The notes beneath the pieces were generated by a model. It did not search any database. It was not told the origin of the DNA and was given only the letters and a program-made list of their open reading frames with translations. A DNA stretch of 64,000 bases. Source: Prado023 sp963747335. GTDB lineage: Bacteria; Actinomycetota; Actinomycetes; S36-B12; CAIYMF01. Below are positions 21,773 to 31,615 of the stretch, in pieces (within the stretch, counting starts at the first letter, position 1; every line of letters starts with the position of its first letter). Made by a program: the position numbers and the translations under genes. The stretch is taken from NCBI GenBank assembly GCA_963747335.1, contig CAVVEV010000012.1, positions 558,001 to 622,000 of the forward strand. The letters run 5' to 3'.

Positions 21773-23618
21773 ATGCACAGGAGGGGATGGCTCGCCCTGA
21801 TCCTTCTGGCCCCCTTGGCCCTGATCTCGCTCGGCACCCAGGTGGCGGCGATGACCGGCCTCGCGGGCGCCGCACAGGCAGCCCTCGCCGGGCGGGCCCG
21901 CGACAGCGCCGGGCTCGAACGCGGTCTCGCGACGATCCGCGCGGGCGCCGACATCCTCGACCGCACCTGGTCCTCGCCTGCTGCCCGCGTCCTCGAGTAC
22001 AACCCGATGACCCTGGGCGCGATGGACGACCTCCGCGGCTCTGTGCACGCACTGGCCGTCGGGACGACCGCGCTGGATCCGCTGGCAGAGATCGGCGATG
22101 AAGGCTGTCGGTTTCGACGGTGAGCCCCCCGATCGTCAGCGGGAGCACCATCGATCCGCTGAAGGCCGAGGAGCTGGCCGGGCCGGTCACGGCGGTCCAT
22201 CAGGCGCTGGCCGCGACCGGGGCAGCCCTGGCCGTGGTCGAGGGGTCCGGCCTGCTGGGGCGGCCGATCGGCGCGGTCGCCGACTCCGCGGCCGGGACTG
22301 TCGCGGACATGACCCAGCTGGCCGGCGCTGCGGAGATCGCGATGCCGGACGTCGCCGAGGCCCTGGGTTCCCAGGAGCCCAAGCGCTACCTCGTCGCGGC
22401 CCTCAACGACGCCGAGGCGTTCGGCTCCGGGGGCGCACCGCTGTCGGCGTTCGTGGTCCAGGCGGACAAGGGGTCCCTGTCGGTCCCGATCTCCGGACAG
22501 CTGGAGTCGAAGCTGTCACCCAACAACCCGCCGATCGAGTGGGAGCACGAGGGCGGCCCTCCGTGGTACCGGGAGGGCAAGCGCTACCCGTTCGTGAACT
22601 CCAACTTCCACCCCGACTTCCGCACCGCCTCGGTGGACATGCGTCGGGCGTGGGCCGCGCTGGGATACCCCGAGGTCGACGGGGTGGTCACGGTGGACAT
22701 GAGCGCCCTGGCCTCGATCCTGGCGTGGACCGGGGCCGTCGAGTCCCCCGGATTCGGCGAGATCAGCGCCGAGACACTCGTGCGCACCGTGCTGGTGGAC
22801 GCCTACCGGCAGTTCAACAGCCCCGAGGGCGTGATCGAGCGGCATGCCCGCAACGAGGAGCTGACCAAGGCGCTTCTGAAGCACCTGACCCAGCCGCTGA
22901 ACCTCGTGTCGGCGGTCCGCGGCACCATGGACGCAATCCCCCCGCGGCACATCCAGGCGTCGTTCGATGCCCCCGCCCTGCAGGACGCTGTCGACGAGCT
23001 CGCGGCGGGCGGGGCGCTGACTCGTGGGGCGGGCGACCTGATCGCGGTGCACTCCCAGAGCGCCCCCAACAAGCTGTCGGTGTTCCAGGACCGGCGAATC
23101 ACCCAGGAGGTCCAGCTGACCGACTCGGGCGGCGCCAGGGTCCGCCGCACCGTCTCGTTCACCAACGCCGTGCCCGAGGGGCTGGAGGGGGACCCCACGA
23201 CCTACGCCGGCTACCTCGCCCTGCGCGCCCGCATGCGTGTGGCCTACCGACTTCCGCTGACGGCCACCGAGACCCGGATCACCACCGGGAACTCCGTCTC
23301 CCTGGTCCCCATGGCGCGGACGGGCCCGTTCCCGGACGACCAGGGCGGACAGGTCGCTCTGGCAGGGCCACGAGACCGATCCCGGTGACACCACCACGGT
23401 GGTCATGGAGTACGAGCTCCCGGCCGGCACCTTCGCGCCCGGGACCTACGACGTCCACGCCGACCCCCAGGCCCTGGTCCATCCCGGCAGAGCTGACCGT
23501 CACGGTCGTGCCCGCACCGGGGTCCACCCTTCCCGCAACCGCCGGATGGACGGAGGCCGGCGCCGGCCTCCAGTGGTCGGGCGCCCTGGACCGACCCCTG
23601 CACCTGAGCATCGGCTGA
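21773..23618 (+). CDS. DUF4012 domain membrane-anchored protein (three apparent frameshifts)
   Basis: About 614 residues once repaired. An N-terminal membrane anchor (LALILLAPLALISLG) and a helical stalk are followed by the DUF4012 core (PKRYLVAALNDAEAFGSGG ... GVVTVDMSALASILAWTG ... DAYRQF) and a C-terminal beta region (VMEYELPAGTFAPGTYDV). DUF4012 proteins are frequent in actinobacterial polysaccharide loci but have no assigned reaction; some are compared with LytR/CpsA-type ligases. Breaks lie near 22100 (one base missing), 23362 and 23484 (one extra each). A GTGA junction at 22120 could mean two genes, but the N-terminal piece alone lacks the domain, so one gene is preferred. Confidence 0.65.
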
Positions 23619-24725
23619 TGCGGATCGCCCTGATCGGGACCCGGGGGGTGCCCGCGCGGTACGGCGGCTTCGAGACCGCCGCGGAGGAGGTCGGGCGACG
23701 CCTGGTGGAGCGTGGCCACGACGTCGTCGTCTACTGCCGCAACCCGGGCCAGACCCAGACCGAGTACCTGGGCATGCGCCTGGTCAACCTGCCTGCAGTC
23801 CGCCAGCGCGCGGCTGAGACGCTGAGCCACACGATGCTGTCCGTCGGGCACACGATCCTGCGGGCCCACCCGGACGTCGCGTTCGTCTTCAACGCGGCCA
23901 ACGCACCTCTGCTCCCAGCGCTTCGTGCGGCCCGGATCCCCGTGGCCGTGCACGTCGACGGGCTGGAGTGGAAGCGCGCCAAGTGGGGGGCGCGGGCCTC
24001 GGGCTACTACCGCTGGGCGGAGGCGCGCAGCACCCGGTGGGCGGACGCCGTCATCGCCGATGCCCATGGGATCGCCGACCACCTGCGCGATGCGCACGGG
24101 GTCCACGCGCACTACATCGCCTACGGCGCCCCGATCGTGACGCCGCCGGCAACCCGCCTGGCCGAGGTCGGGGTCTCCGCACGGCAGTACCACCTCGTCG
24201 TCGCGCGCTTCGAGCCCGAGAACCACGTCCAGGAGATCGTCGCCGGCTACGTGGCCTCAAGTGCGCAGATGCCGCTGATGGTCGTCGGCGACGCCCCCTA
24301 CGCCGATGCCTACCGGGATCGGGTGCGCACGACGGCCGGCAGGCGACCCCCGCGTCCGGTTCCTGGGCAGCCTCTGGGACTCCGAGCTGCTGGACGCCCT
24401 CTACGCGCACGCCACCACCTACGTGCACGGGCACAGCGTCGGCGGGACCAACCCCTCCCTCCTGCGCGCCCTGGGGGCCGGCGCCCCGGTCAGCGCCTAC
24501 GACGTGGTGTTCAACCGCGAGGTGGCTGCGGGTGCGGGCGCGTACTTCACGACACCCGCGGAGGTGGCCGCGCTGTTCGAGGCGGCCGAGGCTGACCCGG
24601 CCGCAGCACGCGCACGCGGATCAGCGGGCCAGTCCGACGTGGCCAACCGGTACCGGTGGTCGGAGGTGGCCGACGCCTACGAGGGCCTCGCGCGCGAGCT
24701 GCTCAGTACGCGCCGTGGCCGGTGA
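23618..24725 (+). CDS. Glycosyltransferase family 4 with DUF1972-type N-terminus (one apparent frameshift)
   Basis: About 368 residues. The N-terminus MRIALIGTRGVPARYGGFET is diagnostic of DUF1972/GT4 rhamnosyl- or glucosyltransferases of exopolysaccharide loci. The donor-binding half includes HLVVARFEPENHVQEIVAGY and, after a break near 24338 (one extra base), RVRFLGSLWDSELLDALYAH, GHSVGGTNPSLLRALGAG. This is a GT-B retaining enzyme acting at the inner face of the membrane. Its ATG overlaps the stop of the DUF4012 gene (TGATG). Its 3' end overlaps the convergent phosphoglycosyltransferase gene by 23 bp. Confidence 0.78.
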
Positions 24726-26250
24726 TGACCGCCTTGGCGGTCTTGGCCAGGATGACGACGTCGAGCGCGATCGACCAGGTCTCGATGTAGTGCAGGTCCA
24801 TGCGCATGCGGTCGTCCCACGAGACCTCCTTGCGCCCGGAGATCTGCCACAGGCCGGTCATGCCAGGTTTCGTGAGGTGGCGCCGGTGCTCGGCGTCCCC
24901 AAGGAGGGCCAGCTCGTCGGGAAGCATGGGGCGGGGACCGACCAGGGACATCGACCCGCTGATGACGTTGAACAGCTGGGGCAGCTCGTCCATGCTCCAG
25001 CGGCGCAGCACCCGGCCAACGCGGGTGACCCGCGGGTCGTCCCGATACCGGTCAGCGACATCGTCGTCGAGGTCGCCGATCACGTCCTCGCGGATGGAGT
25101 CGGCGCCCACGTGCATCGTGCGGAACTTGATGCACCGGAACACCTCACCGGACCGCCCGATGCGGTCGCTGATGTAGAGCGCGCGGCCCAGGGAGTCGAA
25201 CTTGATGGCGATGCCGATGAGCAGGTAGACCGGTGCCAGGAGCACCACCAGCGGAACCGCGACGAGCAGGTCGACGATCCGCTTGAGGGTGCGCTTCGGG
25301 CCAGTGAGGCTCGGCTCGTCGAGGTGGATCAGGGGCAGGCCGGCAGCAGGGCGCACCGACATGCGGGGGCCGGCAACGTCGGACAGGACCGGGGAGACCA
25401 GGAGGTCGATCCGAGGGCCCTCGAGTCGCCACGCGAGGCGGCGCAGGAGCGCGGGGTCGACGGCCGTCGACTCGGCCACCGCCACCGCATGCACGTTGTG
25501 GGCATCGATCCAGTCCATGACGTCGTCCAGCCAGGCGTCCACGACATGGTCGCGTGCATCCGGTCGCGGGTCGATGGCAGCCACACGCGGGGGCTGGACA
25601 GTGCCGACCACCTTGAACCCGGCCACCGCGTCGGTCGCGAACGACGCGGACAGCGCGGCGCTGCGCAGCCGATCACCCACGATCAACGTGCTCTGCTGGA
25701 ACCTGCCCTCGAGCCGCTGGCGCCCCAGCCAGACGCGCAGCAACCACCGTCCCAGCAGGACCAGCATGGTGCCGATCAGCAGGGACGGCAGGACCAGTCG
25801 CAGGGGTGGGGCCGCCTTGGCGACGTAGGAGGCGATGGCGATCGCGGCCAGCATGGTCACGCCCGCGTTCACGACCCGCTTGAACTCCTCGTTGCCCACG
25901 CCCAGGAAGCGCGCCTCGTAGCCGCCGCGCAGGAGGATCAGGAACAGCCACCACACGACCATCGCGGCGCCGGTCAACGGGGTCGCGACCTGGTCGAGCA
26001 GGTACCCGGAGTTGATCATCACGGCGATGTACAGGCTGATGCTCGTGCCCAGGATCCCCAGGTCGAGCAGGAAGGCCCGAAGTGCCACGGAGAACATGGG
26101 GTCGACCTCGGCGCGGCTGCGCGCCTCGGGGCGCTCCACCACGGTGGCAACGCGCTCACGCCTGTCGGCGGATTCCTCCCCGGCGACGCGAAGCACCCGG
26201 GGCTGCGGCTCCCCAGCGCGGGCTTCTCGCCCTGACGTGCTGCCTGCCAT
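24703..26250 (-). CDS. Polyprenyl-phosphate sugar-1-phosphate transferase (WbaP/CpsE type)
   Basis: 515 residues, intact frame. Four to five N-terminal membrane helices (about 50-180), a Rossmann-like CoA-binding_3 region (about 190-310), then a C-terminal bacterial sugar-transferase domain: KRTLKRIVDLLVAVPLVV membrane hairpin, DRIGRSGEVFRCIKFRTM, the acid-containing WSMDELPQLFNVISG, SLVGPRPMLP, and KPGMTGLWQISGR. It transfers sugar-1-phosphate from a UDP-sugar to undecaprenyl phosphate, the first step in building a repeat unit, so it marks the neighbouring genes as a glycan locus. ATG 26250 follows GGGAGG; a later Met (about residue 52) is possible. Confidence 0.92.
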   Translation of the reverse strand: MAGSTSGREARAGEPQPRVLRVAGEESADRRERVATVVERPEARSRAEVDPMFSVALRAFLLDLGILGTSISLYIAVMINSGYLLDQVATPLTGAAMVVWWLFLILLRGGYEARFLGVGNEEFKRVVNAGVTMLAAIAIASYVAKAAPPLRLVLPSLLIGTMLVLLGRWLLRVWLGRQRLEGRFQQSTLIVGDRLRSAALSASFATDAVAGFKVVGTVQPPRVAAIDPRPDARDHVVDAWLDDVMDWIDAHNVHAVAVAESTAVDPALLRRLAWRLEGPRIDLLVSPVLSDVAGPRMSVRPAAGLPLIHLDEPSLTGPKRTLKRIVDLLVAVPLVVLLAPVYLLIGIAIKFDSLGRALYISDRIGRSGEVFRCIKFRTMHVGADSIREDVIGDLDDDVADRYRDDPRVTRVGRVLRRWSMDELPQLFNVISGSMSLVGPRPMLPDELALLGDAEHRRHLTKPGMTGLWQISGRKEVSWDDRMRMDLHYIETWSIALDVVILAKTAKAVITGHGAY

Positions 26251-26402
26251 CTCCCCTCCCACCAGCGTAGACGGCCCAGCAACTGACGACACTAGACACC
26301 TGCGGCCCCGATTCCAAGCCCACCAGCTGCTCGAGACCGGTCGAGTTCCGGTGGGCAGGTGGGTGGACATGGGTATCCTGCACCCCTGATGAGGGAGGAC
26401 CA

Positions 26403-27733
26403 ATGCCCGTTTCCCGCCGTTTTGCGCTGTGCGCTGCCCTTGGCCTGGCCACCGCGCTGATGGCCGCCTGCACGTCGTCCTCCTCGACGCCGGCAGACCC
26501 CACCGCCCCAGCAGGGGACGCGGCGACCGCCGCGCATCGATCCCGGCCGGTGAGCCCGTCGCACGGGAGCTCTTCGGCACCCATGTGGGCAACCTCGCAT
26601 CCGGCGCCGAGCCCCTGCCGCCGGCAGCCGGTGCGATCCGCCTGTGGGACTCGGGTGTGACCTGGCGCCAGCTGGAACCGGTGCAGGGCGAGATCGACTG
26701 GACCGCCCTGGACTCCGTCGTCGCCCAGGCCGAGAAGATCGGTGTCGCCGACATCCAGTGGGTGCACGGCAGCCCGCCGCAGTGGGCCGCCCTGGACCCC
26801 GAGGCACCCGGGCATCTATGGCCCCGGGACCTCCTCAGCGCCGGACCAGGAGGCCTACCTGGAGCTTCCTGCGCCAGGTCGCGGAGCGCTACAAGGGCCG
26901 GATCACCTCGTACCAGGTGTGGAACGAGGCGAACATCAAGATCTTCTACCGCGGGAAGCCCGACTACCTCGCCGAGCTGACGCTGCGCGCCAAGGAGGTC
27001 CTCGACGAGGTCGACCCCGATGCCCTGCTCGTGGGGGCCAGCACGACGGTCCGCGCCGCTGGGCCGGTGAAGCCCTGGTACGGCAAGTACTCGGCGGCCC
27101 TCGCCGAGCGCGGGTGGCCGGTCGATGCCATGGCGGTCCACCTCTACCCGCTGGCCGACCAGGGGGCTGGCACCCGTGCGGAGTACCTGCAGGCTCATGC
27201 GCACCTGGCTGGCCGAGCGTGGCTGGACCGGCCAGCTCTGGGACACCGAGATCAACTACGGCGACCGCCGCGACTTCGCCAAGGAGAAGGTGACCGTGCC
27301 GCAGGCGCGCGCCGCCGGCTGGGTGGCCCGCACCTACATCGACTCCCTCGCCCTCGGGATGGACCGCGTGTACTGGTACTCGTGGAACGACCACATCCTC
27401 GGCATCGACCAGGTGGATGCGCAGACCGGCGAGATCCTGCCCGCGGGCCAGGCCTACCTGACGGTGCAGGAGTGGTTCGACGGCGCGTACTGGCAGGGCT
27501 GCACCGGCGAGCTCATGGAGCCGACAGGGGAGGAAGGGGCGTTGACGACCTGCGAGCTGGCCACCGGGGACGGGTTGCCCGCGCTGATCCTGTTCAGCCA
27601 CACGGGGCCGGCGACCGTCCCGATGCCCGAGGGTGCGGCACAGGTCTGTCGGCTCGACGGGACCTGCGAGCCCGCATCGGGGGATTCGCTGACGGTGACG
27701 ACCGACCCGATCCTGGTGCGGCTCTCGGGGTGA
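26403..27733 (+). CDS. Lipoprotein glycoside hydrolase-like protein, GH39/clan A fold (four apparent frameshifts)
   Basis: The protein starts with a lipobox signal (ATALMAACTSSSS), so the mature protein should be lipid-anchored outside the membrane. After repair it has about 440 residues with a TIM-barrel of clan-A type: RLWDSGVTWRQLEPVQGEIDW, YQVWNEANIKIFYRG (acid/base Glu after Asn), and LWDTEINYGDRRDF (candidate nucleophile Glu), plus a C-terminal beta domain. This pattern fits GH39-like enzymes such as PslG, which cleave or trim the exopolysaccharide made by the locus. Breaks near 26537, 26812, 26861 and 27192. ATG 26403 follows GGGAGGA. A tandem paralog lies next. Confidence 0.72.
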
Positions 27734-27830
27734 GACCGGGCGTTTCACGGGTGCGTTCAGACCGAGCCCCGCAATGGCGCCGTAAGGGCTCGCTAAGTGG
27801 CGACGCGTTGCTCCAGGGAGTTGACTGGCG

Positions 27831-27859
27831 GCGCCCGCAGAGGCACTGTGAACCCATTC
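27831..27859 (+). promoter_or_regulatory. Candidate promoter of the second glycosidase-like gene
   Basis: TTGACT (27831-27836), a 17-base spacer and CACTGT (27854-27859) sit in the 151-bp gap between the two paralogs, 25 bp before the second start codon. The -10 match is weak. Confidence 0.35.
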
Positions 27860-27884
27860 CTGATTCCGATTTGGGGGGGGTCCC

Positions 27885-29161
27885 ATGCGCAGGCTGTCCA
27901 CGTTCCTCGTGCCGTCGGTGGCTGCCGGCCTTCTGGCGGCGACCATGCCGGCCGGCGCCGCCAGCGCGGCACCGATCGTCCAGCCCGAGCTGTTCGGCCA
28001 GCACGTGGCCGGCATCGCCTCTGGCGCCCCACAAGCCCTCGCGGGCTCGGTCGGGGCGATCCGGCTCTGGGACTGCCGGCCTCACCTGGCGCGAGCTCGC
28101 AGCCCACGGAGAACGGCCCCATCGACATCGCACGGCTGCAGACGGCGGTGAAGAACGCCCAGGGCCTGGGGGCCAGCGAGATCATGTTCACGCTCGGTTC
28201 GACGCCGCAGTGGGCCGCCAACGCCTCCTCGCTCACCGCCGCGAACTCACGGCTCGCCCTGTACGGCCCCGGCTCCAACAGCCATCCGGATGAGGACGCC
28301 TTCCTCGCCTTCCTGACCACGGTGGCACGCGACGTGCGCGGGATCACGTCGTTCCAGATGTGGAACGAGGCCAACCTCAAGGACTTCTACCTCGGCACAC
28401 CCGCCCAGATGGCACAGCTGACCAAGGAGGGCGAAGCGTGGCTATTCGCAACGCGGGCTCGGGCGCCAAGCTCGTGGCCGCGAGCACGACGGTCGCGCGC
28501 CGCCGGCCCGGTGGGCAAGTTCGGCAAGGCCTACGGCGCAGCGATGAAGAAGGCCGGGGCCTGGAAGTCCGTCGACGCAGTGTCCGCCCACTTCTACCCG
28601 CCGGCCACGTACGGCCCAGCGACGCGGGCGGCGTACATCAAGAAGGTCAAGACGTACTACAAGAAGTACGGCGCCGGGAAGAAGCCGCTGTGGGACACCG
28701 AGATGAACTACGGCGACAGGCGCGCCTACATGAAGACGAAGAAGGTGTACGCCGGTTCCACTGCAGCCACCTACGTCGCGCGCACCTTCCTCGATGCCCA
28801 GCGCTACGGCGTCAAGCGGGTGTTCTGGTACGGCTGGGACATCAATGTGCTCGGCACGGACATGACTGTTCCGGGTTCCGCCGGAACAGTCACCGACGGC
28901 GGGACGGCCTACAAGGAGATCCGCAACTGGATGGTCGGCAAGTCCTGGTACGGATGCAAGACCAAGTCCACGATCACGACCTGCACCCTCCGCGGCGGTG
29001 GCACCAAGTACACGATCCGCTACGCGTCCAAGGCGAAGACGCTGAAGCTGCCCAAGGGCGCGACGGGATACAAGAAGCTGCTCGATGCGAGTCCGACACA
29101 GGCGACAGCCGGATCCAGGATCAGCCTGACCCCTCAGCCGGTCCTGATCATCGGCGGCTGA
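27885..29161 (+). CDS. Secreted glycoside hydrolase-like protein, paralog of the preceding gene (about four apparent frameshifts)
   Basis: Sec signal peptide (MRRLSTFLVPSVAAGLLAAT, AASAA site) without a lipobox. The barrel repeats the landmarks of its neighbour: GLTWRELQP after repair, FTLGSTPQWAANA, FQMWNEANLKDFYLG and LWDTEMNYGDRRAY, so both catalytic Glu positions are kept. The C-terminal half is unusually lysine- and threonine-rich (KKVKTYYKKYGAGKKPLWD, YASKAKTLKLPKGATGYKK), unlike the neighbour, and may bind an anionic polymer. Breaks are near 28074, 28097, 28435 and 28505. ATG 27885 follows a G8 run. Probably arose by duplication. Confidence 0.65.
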
Positions 29162-29177
29162 GCCGACCACGGCGCCA

Positions 29178-29213
29178 CAGGGCCCCGGATCCCGGACGGG
29201 GACCGGGGCCCTG
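29178..29213 (+). terminator. Stem-loop terminator after the glycosidase-like pair
   Basis: An 11-bp perfect stem (CAGGGCCCCGG / CCGGGGCCCTG) with a 14-base loop, 17 bp after the stop codon. No U tract. Confidence 0.6.
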
Positions 29214-29281
29214 GCACGTGCTGGCTGACCCCGTCGATTGGGTGAGTCGTGGGCCGCGCAGGCCCGTGACATCCTCAGCGG

Positions 29282-30534
29282 ATGCCCTCGACGCTCGTGG
29301 ATCGCGTGCGCGGCTCGGTGCTGGGCGTCCGGAACTTCCGGCGGTTGTGGATCGCCCAGGCCATCTCCACGGTCGGCGACCAGATCTTCCCGATCGCCGC
29401 CACGATCGCGGTGCTCAACGCCGGGGGAACGGCCGCCCAGCTCGGCCTGATCCTCGGCGCCCGATGGCTGGCGATCGTTGTCTTCGCGCTCGTCGGCGGG
29501 GTCTGGGCCGACCGGATCTCCCGCCGCGCCGTGATGATCGCCGCCGACGTCTTCCGCGCGGTGATCGTCGGGGCGATCGCGCTGTGGCCCGACGGCGCAC
29601 CCCTGGCGGTGCTTGCCGTGGCGGTGTTCGCCGTGGGTGCCGGCGAGGCGTTCTTCCGGCCCGCTGAGACGGCGCTGATCCCCAGCCTGCTTCCGGCCGA
29701 ACGGCTCCCACAGGCCAACGGGCTGGTCTCCATCAGCTACCGGACGGCCGCCGTCGTGGGGCCTGGGCTCGGCGGGCTGCTCGTCGTCGGCCTGGGGTCG
29801 ACCCAGCTGGCGTTCGGCGTCAATGCGCTCGCGTTCCTGATGAGCATGGCGTTCCTGCTCGGCGTCCGCGAGCCCGCTCTGCCCACCCGCGACGGCGCCG
29901 CTCGGAACCAGCTTCACCCGCGACGTCCGTGAGGGCCTGGCCGAGGTGCGTCGCCACCGCTGGGTGGCCGGCACCCTCGTGGCCGCATCCCTGCTCCTGC
30001 TGCTGGCCGTCGCCCCACTCACGGTCCTGCTGCCCATCATCGGCCGCGAGGAGTACGGCACGGACACCGTGTTCGCGGTCTCTCAGGTCTGCTTCTCACT
30101 CGGGGGCCTGGCGGGGGCCCTCTTCGCCATGACCTACCGGCCGCAGGAACGTGGGGTCGTTCAGTTGGCTTATCTCCCTGGCCTACCTCGGCATCCCGCT
30201 CGCACTCCTGGTCGGCACGCCGTCGTGGGTGCTGTTCGTCGCCTACGCGGTCGGCGGGTTCTCGTGGGAGCCGTTCGCGGTGTACTGGGCGTCCGCGCTG
30301 CAGACCCAGATCCCGGCGGAGCGGCTTGCCCGGGTCTCGAGCGTCGACTGGATGGCCACGTTCGGGCTGATGCCCCTCGGGCTGGCCCTGACGGGACCGA
30401 TCGTCGACCGAGTCGGCCAGGACGCGGTGCTGGGGGCAGCGATCGTGAGCATCGTGGTGCTGACCCTCGGCGTGCTGCGGGTCCCTGGCGTGCGGGACTT
30501 CCGCGACCCTGACGTCGTTCGGGGCCTGCGCTGA
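29282..30534 (+). CDS. MFS transporter (two apparent frameshifts)
   Basis: About 417 residues after repair, 12 predicted membrane helices: NFRRLWIAQAISTVGDQIFP at the start, the helix 2-3 loop GGVWADRISRRAVMIAADVF, and GEAFFRPAETALIPSLLPAERLPQANGL, which is typical of the Tap/Tet(V)-like MFS group. Substrate is unknown. The frame breaks near 29905 and 30155; both neighbouring frames continue the same family. No clear ribosome site is seen. The stop lies 18 bp from the convergent dcd stop. Confidence 0.7.
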
Positions 30535-30551
30535 CCGGCCCGGGGCGCGAC

Positions 30552-31119
30552 CTACTTCGGGTTCCGCGCGTACTGCGAGGCCATCGGCCCGGACTGCCCC
30601 ACGTACTTCGAGTTCAGGTCCGCGTGGCCGTAGGGGCGCTCGGCCGGCGCGTCCAGGGCGTGGAAGCTGAGCTGCCCGATCCGCATGCCCGGGCCAGAGC
30701 TTGATCGGCAGGGTGGCCACGTTGCTCAGCTCCAGGGTGATCTGCCCGCGCGGCCAGCCCGGGTCCACGAAGCCTGCCGTGGCGTGGATCAGCAGGCCGA
30801 GGCGGCCGAGGCTGCTCTTGCCCTCCACGCGCGCGACCAGGTCGTCGGGCAGGCCGATCGCCTCGACCGTGGTGCCAAGGACGAACTCGCCGGGATGCAG
30901 GATGAACGCCGTGCCCTCAGGGACGCGGACCCGCTCGTTGAGGTCGGCCGGCTTGTCGTAGGGGTCGATCACCTCGGTGGTGTGGTTGCGGAACACGAGG
31001 AACTCCGGGCCGAGCCGGACGTCGACGCTGGCGGGCTGGATCTGGGCGTCCTCGATGGGGTCGATGATCAGGCGGCCCTCGTCGAGCAGGCGTCGGATGG
31101 TGCCATCGGAGAGGATCAT
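30552..31119 (-). CDS. dcd: dCTP deaminase (one apparent frameshift)
   Basis: The ATG at 31119 starts MILSDGTIRRLLDEGRLII; the core has QPASVDVRLG, AFILHPGEFVLGTTVE and RVEGKSSLGRLGL with the catalytic Glu of HATAGFVDPGW. After LWPG one extra G shifts the frame near 30690; removing it continues LWPGMRIGQLSFHAL and ends ASQYARNPK, the normal C-terminus. The repaired length of 188 residues equals the family norm. It turns dCTP into dUTP (or dUMP in the bifunctional actinobacterial form). Since both halves are perfectly conserved, the break is almost certainly a sequence error. Confidence 0.9.
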
Positions 31120-31243
31120 GGTCCGGATCGTATCGGCGGTGTCGCGGCCCCGGCGCGGAACGTCGCCATGGCGCCTCCCCGGTTTGGGGTCACCGTCCGG
31201 CTGGGGCATAATCGGCGGGTCACGATCGGACAGATCGGGCGCC

Positions 31244-31314
31244 GCGGGTGTAGTTCAATGGTAGAACATCAGCTTCCCAAGCTGACAGTGCGGGTTCGAT
31301 TCCCGTCACCCGCT
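31244..31314 (+). tRNA. tRNA-Gly (anticodon CCC)
   Basis: 71-base cloverleaf: acceptor GCGGGTG/CACCCGC, D-arm TTCAATGGTAGAA, anticodon loop TTCCCAA (CCC), T-arm GCGGGTTCGATTCCCGT; discriminator T, no CCA. Its 3' end is repeated twice more downstream. Confidence 0.95.
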
Positions 31315-31590
31315 CTCGTGACGGAGGCCTCCCGTTGTTCCGGGGGCCTTCGTCGTGAGACACGGGGGAGCCGGAATCGGGAGGAGCTCGCAGGAGGCGA
31401 GCCGACGGATCCCGTCACCCGCTCTCGTGGTGGAGGCCCCCCTCGTGGGGGCCTTCGCCGTGAGGGCGGGGGACTTCGGAATCGGGAGGAGGGCCGCGGA
31501 GCGGACGCGACGGATCCCGTCACCCGCTCTCATGTCGGGGGCCCCCTCGTGGGGGCCTTCGTCGTGGTCCCACCTCACGGAAGTCCCGGA
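31302..31590 (+). repeat. Tandem copies of the tRNA-Gly 3' end with terminator-like hairpins
   Basis: CCCGTCACCCGCTCTCGTG begins at 31302 (inside the tRNA) and again at 31411 and, with one change, at 31516. Each copy is followed by a hairpin (for example GAGGCCCCC ctcgtg GGGGGCCTTC) and, in the first two units, by CGGAATCGGGAGGAG and a GCGACGGAT/CCGACGGAT lead into the next copy. The period is about 105-109 bp. The extra copies lack the rest of the tRNA. The fill between tRNA-Gly and RNase J is entirely this array; no gene is present. Confidence 0.85.
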
Positions 31591-31615
31591 CCTCGTTTCC
31601 TGAGAGACTGGCCCC

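Noticed and set aside
22098..22123. Two separate genes joined by a GTGA overlap at the DUF4012 locus
   Set aside because: The first piece is just a membrane anchor and stalk and the second lacks an anchor; together they make a standard DUF4012 protein.
18974..30700. Programmed ribosomal frameshifting in the glycan locus
   Set aside because: Too many sites, no slippery heptamers with pseudoknots seen, and dcd and clpB are not known to use it; sequence error explains all cases.
31411..31540. Second and third tRNA-Gly genes
   Set aside because: Only the 3' T-arm/acceptor portion is repeated; no D-arm or anticodon arm is present.
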